A DNA stretch of 64,000 nt from Anaeramoeba ignava (Eukaryota > Metamonada > Anaeramoebidae), in contig JAPDFW010000055.1 of assembly GCA_028826165.1 (NCBI GenBank), forward strand, positions 17,501 to 81,500. The letters run 5' to 3'. Below, one piece after another: positions 54,930-64,000 of this stretch. The notes beneath the pieces are model-generated. The model did no database searches, was not told where the DNA came from, and worked only from the letters and a program-made list of their open reading frames with translations. The translations under genes were made by a program, and so were the position numbers. Position 1 is the stretch's first letter. The number at the start of each line of letters is the position of its first letter.

Positions 54930-55164
54930 ACTCTTTTCTCAAAACAAAAAAAATATTTGACTGATTTTGGTCTCTTTCACTTTCTTTTTTTCATTTTTTC
55001 ATTCTTTCTTTTTTTTTTCATTTTTTTTTCATTTTCCAAAAAAAAAAACGGAATAAAAATTCTTTCTTTTTAAAAAATAAAAATGATCCACTTTTTTTTT
55101 GCTTTTTGCTTTTTTTTTGTTTTTGCTTTTTTTTTATTTTTAAATTTTTGATTTGATTTTTTGA

Positions 55165-58100
55165 TTAAATTTTTTGATTTGATTTAGTAAATTTCTTTCG
55201 AGCTCTGTGAAGAATTGAAAACCAATTCTGATAAGTTTCATCAGAATCAAAAGTCAACCAACATTCAATTTCTTCTTCACCTTTTCTAAAAATAGATAAT
55301 CTTTTTTTCTTGTGAAATTTGGAAGATTTTTCTTGATTAATTTTAGTAGAATTATCAATAATAATAACATGTAAAGGAACAGAATTTTCAACATTTGATT
55401 CAAAAACTGCGATGATATTTTTCTTAAAAACTAAATAACGTTTTGCTCTTTTAATTTTTTTCTGGTTTTTAATGGCAAATGAACTTAGCCAACCTTCCAA
55501 TTCAGGTTTTTGTTCCCAAAGAGCTGCCCATTTTGAGATGAGGTTTTGATTGCAAAAAAGTGTTGGTTTTTTTCGTATTTTCTTTTGTGGTTCAGATAGC
55601 AAATTGGATAAATGACTTGGTGATGATTTGATTTGTTGAATTTCTTTTAATTTCTCATTCAATTTACTCAAAATGGAATTTGATTCTTGAAAATCAAAAA
55701 CTATTTGCTCCAAATTTTGATAAACTGTTTCCATTTGAAATATTTTTTTTTTGTTAAAAGATGTTTGTGGTTTTTTTTCATTTGGAATTAAAAGATCCAA
55801 AAATATTGCAAATTTTTCCTTTTGATCTTCATTTTTAGAAATTTGATTGTTTTGATTAGATTTTCGATAAATAGAAGAAATATAAACTATAAAACGATTA
55901 TTATCGATGGAAATATATTGTGTTTCTTGATCTTCAACAAACTAACATTATTACATAAAAATATTATTATATAAATATTATTATATAAATAAATATAAAT
56001 AAATTAAATATTAAAAATATAAATAAAAAATACAGAAACAGATTCAAAAAATTGATTTAATTTTTCGTGTTGTTTTTCTATATTCTTATTCATAAAATTC
56101 ATATATTCTCTATTGACTCCAAATAGCTTTCCACTTGCCAAATTTGCGAGAGATGAAGAAATAAGAAGAAGACCTCTTGATATTTGTTCATTTAAATTAT
56201 CTAAATCAAATTATAAAAATTAAATATAAATTTTTTTGAATTTTTGAAAATTTTGAAAATTTGATTTTTATACAATCAACAATATTATAAAGTTTAGGTG
56301 AAACAATTGCAGGACAAAAAAATCGGTGAAGAATGTAACTTCCAATTCCTAATAATGCATCTTCAGGAAATCTTTTCAACATTTCTGTTTTAATATGATT
56401 TGCAATTTCTCGGAAATAAAATGGGATATTTGGAACAGATTCAAATATCGAGTTTGTAATTTTAAAAAAATATTCACTGAGATTCTTTTGTCCTGATTCG
56501 CAATCATCTGTTAAATAAGAATCAACTTCAAAACTTGTTTTAACTTGGCTCATTTCCATAACCACAGGTTTTAATGTTGATATTAAATAATTAATTCCAA
56601 CCGAAAATGAAAAATCTGAAATGAGTTTTGAACAAAAAGTTGCTGAACGGAAAAAATATTGAATTGATTGAGTTTGTTTGATTTCACGTGATATTGCCAA
56701 CTTGAGTAAATGAATCGATAATCCAAATGAATCAAACAAATTCAATAAACTTGGTGATAAAGAATCAATTTCATCCCCACAATAATTTACATCAATCAAA
56801 AATAATATATATTGCAAATCTAATGGATTTAAATATTCTTTTAAATATTCATTTGCTTGTTCCATTTCATCCATTATTGATTGTTTTGGTGTTTCTTTAT
56901 GTTGTGCAAATTCTTGTGTTAATTTATTTTGGTAATTTTCCTTTAATAATCTTTTGCTTATACAATGTATAGTTTTTCCCAATGCTTCTCTTCTTGAAGA
57001 ATTGATAATTTCAGTCAATTTCTATATTTTTTCGAAAATGATATAATTTTAAATTTTATAAATAAATTTTTAATTTGATAAAATACTTCATTAGAATTTG
57101 GAATATTAATTCCATTGAAACTTTCGATAAATAAATCAATCAAATCCTTAAAATTAGGCGAAAAATCAACAACATAATTTAAATGATAATATATCAAATC
57201 TGGAATTGAATCCAATTCATAATCTTCAAAAATTAATTTTAAATAAGGAAAAAAATATGTTTTTTGTTTAAATATAAAATTTGGTTTTGTTTCTGAATTG
57301 TTAAAAAAATACTTTGAAAACTCAAGTCATTATCTTCAAAAAACGTGGACAATTTTTGTGTTAAATTCTGTTTAAAAGTGACTACAAAAACAAACAAATC
57401 GCATAAAGAATTAGCAATAACAATATCCTTTTTTGATAATATAATTGAATTTTCTTCAAATAATTTTTTAATCATCAAATAAATTTCAGAAGGATCAGCA
57501 GATAATTCATCCAAATTTCTTAATCCAAAAATAAACCTCTTCCCCGAAGTTACTGGAAATGATATGTTGATTTCCTGAAGAATGAGAATTAAATATTCAA
57601 TAAATTTTTCTATTATTCCTAATGTTTCAGTTGAAATTTTTTCAATATTTTCATCGTAAATTTTGGCATTTAAAATTTCCAACAAAGAAGGTGAAGCTTT
57701 TGGAATTGAAGTAATATCTCTTAAAAATTTCTTCAAATCAAATCGAACAGGTTGCAGAGAACGAATAATCTCTTCCTCAAAAACAAGAAATTTATTCGCA
57801 AAATCTTCATTTGATGATTTAAATAAAAACGGTTTACTTGATTTTTCTCCTTTTAATTCTTTATATTCTTCAAGTTCTTTTAATCCTTTAATTTGTGATT
57901 TGAGAACTTCAATTGCTTGTTTTTTATGGGAAATTTCTTGCTTTAAATATTCATTTTCTTTTTTATTCTGGAAATATTCATCCCAATTCTTTTCATTAAT
58001 TTCTTGTTTTCTTTTGTTGATTTGAGACATATTTTCATTTTCCACTGTTTGATTTGTATCATTTGGATCTGATTCAATTATTATTATTATTGTAATTTAA

Positions 58101-59883
58101 AATTTAATTAGATTTAAAATTCTAAAATAAAATTACCTTTCTTAATATCTTTAATTAATTTTGAATCAAAATATTCTTCGTTTGGATCAAGAGAAAATGT
58201 AACTCTTTTGGGTGATTGAGCAATATTTTGTGATAATGATTTCTTTCTTAAAAGTTCTTGAGAATTTAAATAGGATTTTTTTCCTAATGCTTGATTTTGT
58301 TCATTTCCTTTCATTTCCATTTGTGTTTCTTCAGAATCAATTGAATTCTGTAAAATTGGATGAGCTTGAATTTCATCTTCATCTTCATCTTCATCTTTAT
58401 CTTTGTTTGTTATAATAAATAAATTTGAATCTGGCTTTGATTTATGTTGTGAAATTTCTTGGATTTTTTTTTCCAATTCTTTCTTTTGATTTTCAATAAA
58501 TTTTTTGGCTTTTGAAATTGATTCTAAAATTTCATTAACAGATTTTTCAATATTTTTTTCATCTTCCAAAGAAATTTTTTTATTTTCTAAATTATTATCT
58601 AAGTTTCTTTGAATTATATTATCAATTTCTAAGTTTTGTGAGATATTTTCTAAATCATCAAAATAACCTTTATTAAATAAAAATTCAAGATCTGAAAAAT
58701 AATTATTTGGTATTTTAACTTGATTTATGATTAAATTTTCATTTCCAATTAAATTTTCATTTTGATTTTGATTTTCATTTTCATTTTGATTTTGATTTTG
58801 ATTTTGATTTTGATTTTCAATTTGATTTTGATTTTCAATTTGATTATTTTCATTTTGATATTCATTTTGATTTTCAATTTGATTTTCATTTTGAATTTGA
58901 TTTTGAATTTGATTTTCAATTTGATATTCATTTTGATTTTCAATTTGATTTCCTTTTTCATTTTGATTTTCAATTTGATTTTCTTTTTCATTTTGATTTT
59001 CATTTTGATTTTCATTTTGAATTTGATTTTCATTTTGATTTTCAATTTGATTTTCTTTTTCAATTTGATTTTCAATTTGATTTTCAATTTGATTTTCAAT
59101 TTGATTTTCAATTTGATTTTCTTTTTCATTTTGATTTTCATTTTGATTTTCATTTTCTGTTAAATTTTCTGTTAAATTTTCTGTTAAATTTTCTTGTAAA
59201 TTTTCTTGTAAATTTTCTTGTAAATTTTGATCTTCATCTCCAGATTCAGATTCAGATTCAGAATCAAAAAAATTACTTTTATGCCAAATAAATAAACTTG
59301 CAATAAATTTTATAATATCATTTTCATTTCCCTAAAAAAAAAATTTAATTTAAAAAAAAAAATGTTATTAAAAAAAAAATTTTCGCATTTTTTTAAATTA
59401 AAAAAAAAATAATACATTAATAAATGTTTGAGGATCACAAGTATAACTAAGATAAGAAGACTCTTTAATTTTGCTAAATATAAATTTAATAGAACTTTGA
59501 TAATCGTTTTGTTGAGAAATTGCTGATAAATCTATATCTGGAATTAATAAAGAAATTACACTCGAAAAAATCTCTAGTTTCTAAAATTAAAAAAAATTTA
59601 TTTTTTTTTTAAATTAAAAATGATCATAAAAAAAAATTATGAATAAAATTATTGATTTGGAATTAAGGAATAAAACCTGAATATCTGCTGATAAATCATT
59701 AATATGCTGTTTGTTTGTTGTTTTGGAAAGATATTTATTGATCCAATTTTTCAAAATTTGAAGTGAAATTTCTACTTGGTTTTCTTTTGTATCTTTTAAA
59801 TTCAATTTTTTCACTTCTTCAATTGAAATATTTTTAACTAATTTAAGTAATGATAAAAGATTTTTTGGGAAATTATGAGACAT
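55165..59883 (-). CDS. CH - coiled coil - RasGAP - PH protein
   Basis: Eight exons in order: 59883-59677, 59580-59416, 59331-58137, 58068-57313, 57223-57087, 57021-56274, 56200-56034, 55941-55165; 1383 residues; every phase agrees. Residues ~1-140 look like a calponin-homology domain ending in NVGNENDIIKFIASLFIWH. A Glu-Asn/Gln-rich linker (~165-330) and a coiled coil (NEYLKQEISHKKQAIEVLK) follow. The RasGAP domain (~775-1125) has an arginine-finger candidate (QYFFRSATFCSKL, near 940), FREIANHIKTEMLKRFP, and the signature LHRFFCPAIVSPKL. The PH domain (~1270-1380) runs from LEGWLSSFAIKN to WFSILHRARKK. It would switch off a Ras-type GTPase at membranes, possibly on actin. IQ motifs of IQGAP were not seen. 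Confidence 0.87.
58742..59165. repeat. RasGAP coding low-complexity tract
   Basis: Minus-strand hexamers CAAAAT, GAAAAT and CAAATT (with occasional GAAAAA or GAATAT) encode Gln/Asn/Glu/Ile in one uninterrupted frame within exon 3. The long Lys-Ile readings in the other frames are artefacts. Confidence 0.9.
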
Positions 59884-59929
59884 TTAAATTGGTTTTTTTA
59901 TTTTTTATTTTCCAATAAAAATTAAAAAT

Positions 59930-59962
59930 TAAAAAAATGAAAAAAAAAAATGAAAAAAAAAT
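59930..59962 (-). promoter_or_regulatory. T-run/CAT element upstream of the RasGAP gene
   Basis: Two long T-run/CAT units on the minus strand 45-80 bp before the ATG at 59883, in the 123-bp gap after the SUN gene. Confidence 0.4.
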
Positions 59963-60006
59963 TTTGATTTGTTTTCGTTTTTGATTTATGTTTTTTATTA
60001 ATAATT

Positions 60007-61299
60007 TTAAATAATTTTCTTTTTAGGAATTCCATGAACTCGAAAACGATAAAGACAAGTGTATTCTTTTCCATAATTTGATAATATTTCTAACTTAATA
60101 ATTTTAATTGAATCAATTAAATTTTTCTGATCGATTGAAAAAATTTGGATTGCAGAAGAATTTGAGTGGATCTTATATACAAATCTCCCCAAATAAATAG
60201 GTGAAGAAAATAGGTTTTGAGAACTTTGGAAACCCCAAACTTGGAATTCTTGTGGTGCACTTGTATAATCAGGTGTCACTTTTGATGACAAATGCTCCAA
60301 AGTGACATGAGTTGGTTGAATTTCCTTCGATAAATGAACCAACAAAACTCCATAAGAGCCGCCAAAAGACCAGCATCTTTTGTTGTGGGTATTGGATTGA
60401 ATTGCGTATTCGGGAAGTGATATTTGGTTTTGTGCGAGAAAATAACCGAAAAAGAAATTGATCCATTTATTGTTATGTTCTGGAATATATGAAGGTGATG
60501 ATCCAATTATCCAGCCTCCATGGCCTTCTGCTGCATAATCAATCTTATCAATCATCTCCCAATTTATAATATCAAGAATTTTATTAATATACATTTTGAT
60601 CTCTTTTTCTGAAAAGCCATATTTTTCTCTTAAAATAATCGATAGTTCTTCAAATATTTCTTCAAATTCTTCTTCATTTTCTTGGTTTTTTTCAAATAAT
60701 TCTTGAATAACTCTTCTGGATAATTTGCTCATTTTATTTTCAGTTTGCTCTTTTTCGTGTGCTAAATTGAGTAGAATTTCTATAATAAATGTTTTATGGC
60801 TCATTTTTAGTTTGTTCCATTTTTTCGTTATTAAATTTTCCCAACTTAAAATTTTTTCTAAAAATTGATTTGGTTCAAGTTTTTTGATTTTAGCTGAAAT
60901 TTGATGAATTGTTTCATTCAAATTATGTAATTCTTCCTTTAATTGTTCAAATATTTCTGGATTGTAAATTTTGATTATTTAATTTTTTAATATAAATTGA
61001 TTTGGAATTTGATTTTTGAATATTTTTTTTTTACTTTCATTTTCATTTATTTCTTGTGAAATTGTTGGAGTTAAAAAGAAAAATAAAATCCAAATTATCC
61101 ATAAAAATATTTTCATTTTTCTTATTATTTCTATAAAAAGTCTAATTGGAAATGTAATTAATGCATAAAATATACTTATAAATGAAGAAATAAAAGTAAA
61201 AATCAAAACTGTAAAGAAAAAGCTAATCCCTTTTTTAATTAGAAAAAAAATCAATTTCGGAAAGAAAAAAATCAATTTAAAAAAGAAAGAGATGATCAT
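60007..61299 (-). CDS. SUN-domain nuclear-envelope protein
   Basis: Exons 61299-61035 and 60956-60007, 78-nt phase-1 intron; 404 residues. The first ~80 residues are strongly hydrophobic, with two or three membrane segments (FFFTVLIFTFISSFISIFYAL; IFLWIIWILFFFLTPTIS). A helical region with coiled-coil character follows (~90-220). The SUN domain (~225-400) is recognised by DYAAEGHGGWIIGSSPSY, KRCWSFGGSYGVLLVHLSKEIQP, THVTLEHL, FQVWGF and YTCLYRFRVHGIP. SUN proteins span the inner nuclear membrane and bind KASH partners in the LINC complex. Without the intron the reading would hit an in-frame TAA at 60979-60981; splicing removes it. Confidence 0.88.
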
Positions 61300-61346
61300 T
61301 TTGGAAAATGAAAAAATGAAAATATTAAAAAATTTTTAAAAAATTT

Positions 61347-62906
61347 TTAAAAAATTAAGCAATTCGATTTTTTTGGTTTTTGGAAAGTGATTTTCCATTT
61401 TTTTAAATATTCTTCGACTTTTGGATCAACTAATCCTTTTATAGATTCATTGTTTATAATGTTTTTACGAATTTGTGTTGAAGAGATATCTGTTGCATCT
61501 TCAATTCCAATGAAGTAAGTTTTTCTTTTTCTTTTAAGTTGATCTAATTCATTTTCAAGTTTTTCAATTTGATTTTCATTTTTAATTTCATTTTCAATTT
61601 GATTTTGATTTTGATTTTGATTTTGATTTTGATTTTGATTTTCATTTTGATTTTGATTTTCATTTTCATTTTCATTTTGATTTTCATTTTCATTTTGATT
61701 TTGATTTTGAATTTGATTTTGATTTTGATTTTGATTTTGATTTTGATTTTGATTTTGATTTTGATTTTGATTTTGATTTTCAATTTGATTTTGATTTTCA
61801 ATTTCATTTTGATTTTGATTTTGATTTTGATTTTGATTTTGATTTTCATTTTGATTTTGAATTTGATTTTGATTTTGATTTTCATTTTGATTTTTGAATT
61901 TCATTTTGAATTTGATTTTTATTTTGATTTTGATTTTCAATTTGATTTTGATTTTGATTTTGATTTTGATTTTGATTTTCAATTTGATTTTGATTTTGAT
62001 TTTGAATTTGATTTTCAATTTGATTTTGATTTTGATTTTGATTTTCATTTTCATTTTGATTTTCATTTTGATTTTGATTTTCAATTTGATTTTGATTTTC
62101 AATTTGATTTTGATTTTGATTTTGATTTTCATTTTGATTTTGATTTTGATTTTGATTTTGATTTTGATTTTGATTTTGATTTTGATTTTCATTTTCATTT
62201 TGATTTTGATTTTGATTTTGATTTTGATTTTGATTTTGATTTTGATTTTGATTTGGATTTTCTTGTAAATTTTGAATTTGTTCTTCCAATTCCTTAATCC
62301 GAAGTAAATCCTTTTGACAATCAATTTTCATTTGATCAGCAATTTGCGAATGAGGTTCAGAAATAACAGAACCCTTTCTTTCTAAACAAACAACATGAAT
62401 ATTAGGCATTTTTCCATAAGAACGAAACAAATCATTTCCAATAACATATATAAGAATAAGATCTTTAGGGTTATAAAGAAGAGTTTTAGAAATAACACTA
62501 ACTAAATTATCAAAACTTGAAGAGGACTAACAAAATGATCTGAAGTAGCTTCAAATTTATCAATCATAATCCAATTTTCATCTTCAATTGTTAATTCACA
62601 AGTATTGATTCGATGAAAACTTGACATATATTGATCTCCTAATTTTCTGTATACATATAAACAATGTGATGGCGAAATATATCCTGCGATAACATCAAAT
62701 CCTAATGTTTCTTCCACATATTTTTTTGCTTTTTTAAGATTTTCTTTATGACTTATATGAATTGGATTCAAACTTCCTGTTGATAATAATATTGTTGGAT
62801 ATTTTGTTTCTTTTTTCAGTATTTTATTTGTTGGTGTTATGTTGTTTTTAAATGCTTTTCGTGATTCTTCAACATCTTTTTTAACTTTTTTTTCAAATTC
62901 ATCCAT
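61347..62906 (-). CDS. NMNAT-like nucleotidyltransferase with Asn-Gln insert and C-terminal CaaX box
   Basis: ATG at 62906. Residues 40-56, LLSTGSLNPIHISHKENL, match the GxFxPxHxxH nucleotide-binding motif of the NMN adenylyltransferase superfamily. FDVIAGYISPSH and VIGNDLFRSYG follow. Near the end, ISSTQIRKNI is the family's second nucleotide-binding motif. A ~210-residue Asn/Gln/Glu tract (61570-62255) separates the halves. The protein ends KKWKITFQKPKKSNCLIF, a polybasic stretch plus a CaaX-type box, suggesting prenylation and membrane attachment. The frame breaks twice: near 62522-62530 (one base short in a T run, after SPLQV) and near 61890-61900 (one base extra in an A run inside the tract). 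Substrate NMN is inferred; other small adenylyl acceptors are possible. Confidence 0.75.
61569..62256. repeat. (ATTTTG)n / (CAAAAT)n coding tract in the NMNAT-like gene
   Basis: On the minus strand mainly CAAAAT with GAAAAT and CAAATT variants. The upstream (right) part is in one Gln-Asn frame, the downstream part in another, the switch lying near 61890-61900. It is the longest coding hexamer tract in the window. Confidence 0.9.
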
Positions 62907-63065
62907 TGTTTTTATAAAATTAAAAAAATGGAATAAAAAATGAAAAATGAAAAATTAAAAATGGAATAAAAATAAAAATTTGGAATAAAAATAAAAATTA
63001 AAATTTGGAATAAAAATTAAAATAAAAATAAAATTTAAAATAAAAATTAAAATTTGGAATAAAAT

Positions 63066-63086
63066 ATTTTTTCATTTTTTTTATTT
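63066..63086 (+). promoter_or_regulatory. T-run/CAT element upstream of the TLDc gene
   Basis: ATTTTTTCATTTTTTTTATTT ends about 15 bp before the ATG at 63102. The NMNAT-like gene, divergent, has its own copies near 62930-62955. Confidence 0.45.
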
Positions 63087-63101
63087 TAAATTTTTAAAAA
63101 A

Positions 63102-63755
63102 ATGGAAAAAAATGATAATGAAAATTCAAATGAAATTGATTTGAATTTGGAAGAGAAAAATCAAAAACAAGAATCTATCAAAGTTAATCAAATGGTTTCA
63201 AGTGTTTTTTCAGATTCAGAAATTATTAAAGATATTGAATATGAAAATAAATTAAAAGAATGGATAAATGATAATGATTTTTTTTCTAAAATGAAAAAAG
63301 CATTTTCAGCAAAAAGAGATGGATTTTCATCTGAAAATTGGCATTCAATTTGTGATAATAAAGGAAAAACATTAATTATTATCAAAACAAAAGATAATTT
63401 TATTTTTGGAGGTTTTACTCAAGTTGGATTTAAGAGAAATTCTTATTATATTTCTGATCCAAATCCTTTTATTTTTTCATTAAGAAATGATAAGAATGAT
63501 AGAAAACCAGAAAAATTCCAAATTAAAAAAGGAAAAGAACCAAATGCAATTTATTATCATTTTGGTTCTGGTCCAATTTTTGGAGGAGGTCATGATTTTT
63601 ATTTAAATTCTAATTTAGAAACTGGTGATTCACAATTTGGACATACTTATTATTTACCTAATGGAATTGATTATGATACAAATGAAGCTAAAAGTTATTT
63701 AGCTGGTTCTTATAATAAATGGATTGTTGATGAAATTGAAACTTATTTGATTTAA
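63102..63755 (+). CDS. TLDc-domain protein
   Basis: Single exon, 217 residues. Residues ~45-217 form a TLDc domain: FSAKRDGFSSENWHSICDNK, TLIIIKTKDNFIFGGFT, DPNPFIFSLRND, YYHFGSGPIFGGGHDFYL, FGHTYYLPNG and LAGSYNKWIVDEIETYLI are the usual successive blocks. TLDc proteins (OXR1, NCOA7 family) are linked to oxidative-stress resistance and V-ATPase regulation in animals; in amoebae they form large families of unknown role. The N-terminal ~45 residues are acidic and low in complexity, with no other domain. Confidence 0.9.
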   Translation: MEKNDNENSNEIDLNLEEKNQKQESIKVNQMVSSVFSDSEIIKDIEYENKLKEWINDNDFFSKMKKAFSAKRDGFSSENWHSICDNKGKTLIIIKTKDNFIFGGFTQVGFKRNSYYISDPNPFIFSLRNDKNDRKPEKFQIKKGKEPNAIYYHFGSGPIFGGGHDFYLNSNLETGDSQFGHTYYLPNGIDYDTNEAKSYLAGSYNKWIVDEIETYLI

Positions 63756-64000
63756 AAAATATCAAAATTAAATTTTATTTTCTTTTAATTTCCATCAAAT
63801 AAAATTCTTTAAATCAATGATTAAGAAATAAATCAAATTTGAAATGATTAATTTTTAATTTTAAATTATGATTAAAAATTTAATTAAATCAAAAAAATAA
63901 TAATGAACAAAAATAGAAATTAAAAATAGAAATTAATAATAATTAAATAGAAATTATTTATTAATAGATAAATTTAAACAAATATTAAATGTAATTATTT
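63756..64000. other. AT-rich 3' flank, nothing recognised
   Basis: Irregular AT-rich DNA with short AATTAAAT words and no ORF or promoter-like block before the window ends. Confidence 0.5.

Noticed and set aside
57224-57312. Frameshift before the RasGAP domain
   Set aside because: A normal 89-nt phase-1 intron (GTATTT..GAAG) restores the frame, so no indel is needed.
60957-61034. In-frame TAA in the SUN gene as stop-codon readthrough or pseudogene sign
   Set aside because: A 78-nt GT..AG intron of matching phase 1 removes the TAA and joins both halves.
1-64000. tRNA, rRNA, transposon or viral genes
   Set aside because: No cloverleaf-like GC-rich segments, no reverse transcriptase or transposase motifs and no viral hallmark proteins were seen on either strand.

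Overview
This is nuclear DNA from a very AT-rich, intron-containing unicellular eukaryote. Support: spliceosomal introns with GT..AG ends in many genes, eukaryotic core proteins (20S proteasome beta6, SmG, poly(A) polymerase, CstF-77, dymeclin, TFIIIC, SUN, RasGAP, HMG-box), asparagine/glutamine-rich tracts, and TAA, TGA and TAG all ending genes, so the standard code. The RNF213-like, RCC1-BTB, SKICH-like-BTB, TLDc and multi-actin flavour together with an anaerobe-style citrate-lyase-like fusion suggests an anaerobic amoeba such as Anaeramoeba. That placement is inference; a dictyostelid-like protist is the main alternative. No tRNA, rRNA, transposon, CRISPR array or viral gene was recognised.

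Layout. 0-12.2 kb: one giant RNF213/mysterin-like AAA+ gene (plus strand, entering from the left) with no RING finger visible. 12.2-21.5 kb, minus strand: a ten-repeat SKICH-like protein with a double BTB tail, a divergent actin-like protein, and a tandem pair of RCC1-BTB genes using the same double-BTB tail. 21.6-22.2 kb: a hexanucleotide array. 22.5-36.7 kb, plus strand: a two-box HMG protein, a phosphoglycolate-phosphatase-like HAD enzyme, an integrin-alpha-like FG-GAP/FN3 membrane receptor, dymeclin and poly(A) polymerase. 37-41 kb, minus: a TTC13/SRFR1-like TPR protein. 41.3-42.8 kb, plus: a CitD-CitE fusion and a small basic ORF. 42.8-45.6 kb: a satellite of about 145 bp, 20 copies. 45.8-47.2 kb, plus: a RING-type protein. 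47.3-51.7 kb, minus: TFIIIC subunit 6-like, SmG and CstF-77. 51.9-54.9 kb, plus: proteasome beta6. 55.2-62.9 kb, minus: a CH-RasGAP-PH protein, a SUN-domain protein and an NMNAT-like protein ending in a CaaX box. 63.1-63.8 kb, plus: a TLDc protein.

Shared properties. Most introns are 65-150 nt, but the longer ones (about 290-1740 nt) consist largely of one simple repeat each, usually with a 6- or 12-nt unit. Exons carry the related hexamer CAAAAT read as Gln-Asn. Nearly every start codon has a T-run/CAT/T-run element within roughly 100 bp upstream, the best promoter candidate here. Several genes (RNF213-like, both RCC1-BTB copies, poly(A) polymerase, TFIIIC6-like, NMNAT-like) are interrupted by apparent one-base indels, mostly in homopolymers or repeats; these may be assembly errors or real decay. 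Neighbouring genes show no operon logic. Poly(A) polymerase and CstF-77 act in the same mRNA 3'-end machinery, and the RNF213-like, BTB and RING genes all point to ubiquitin biology.
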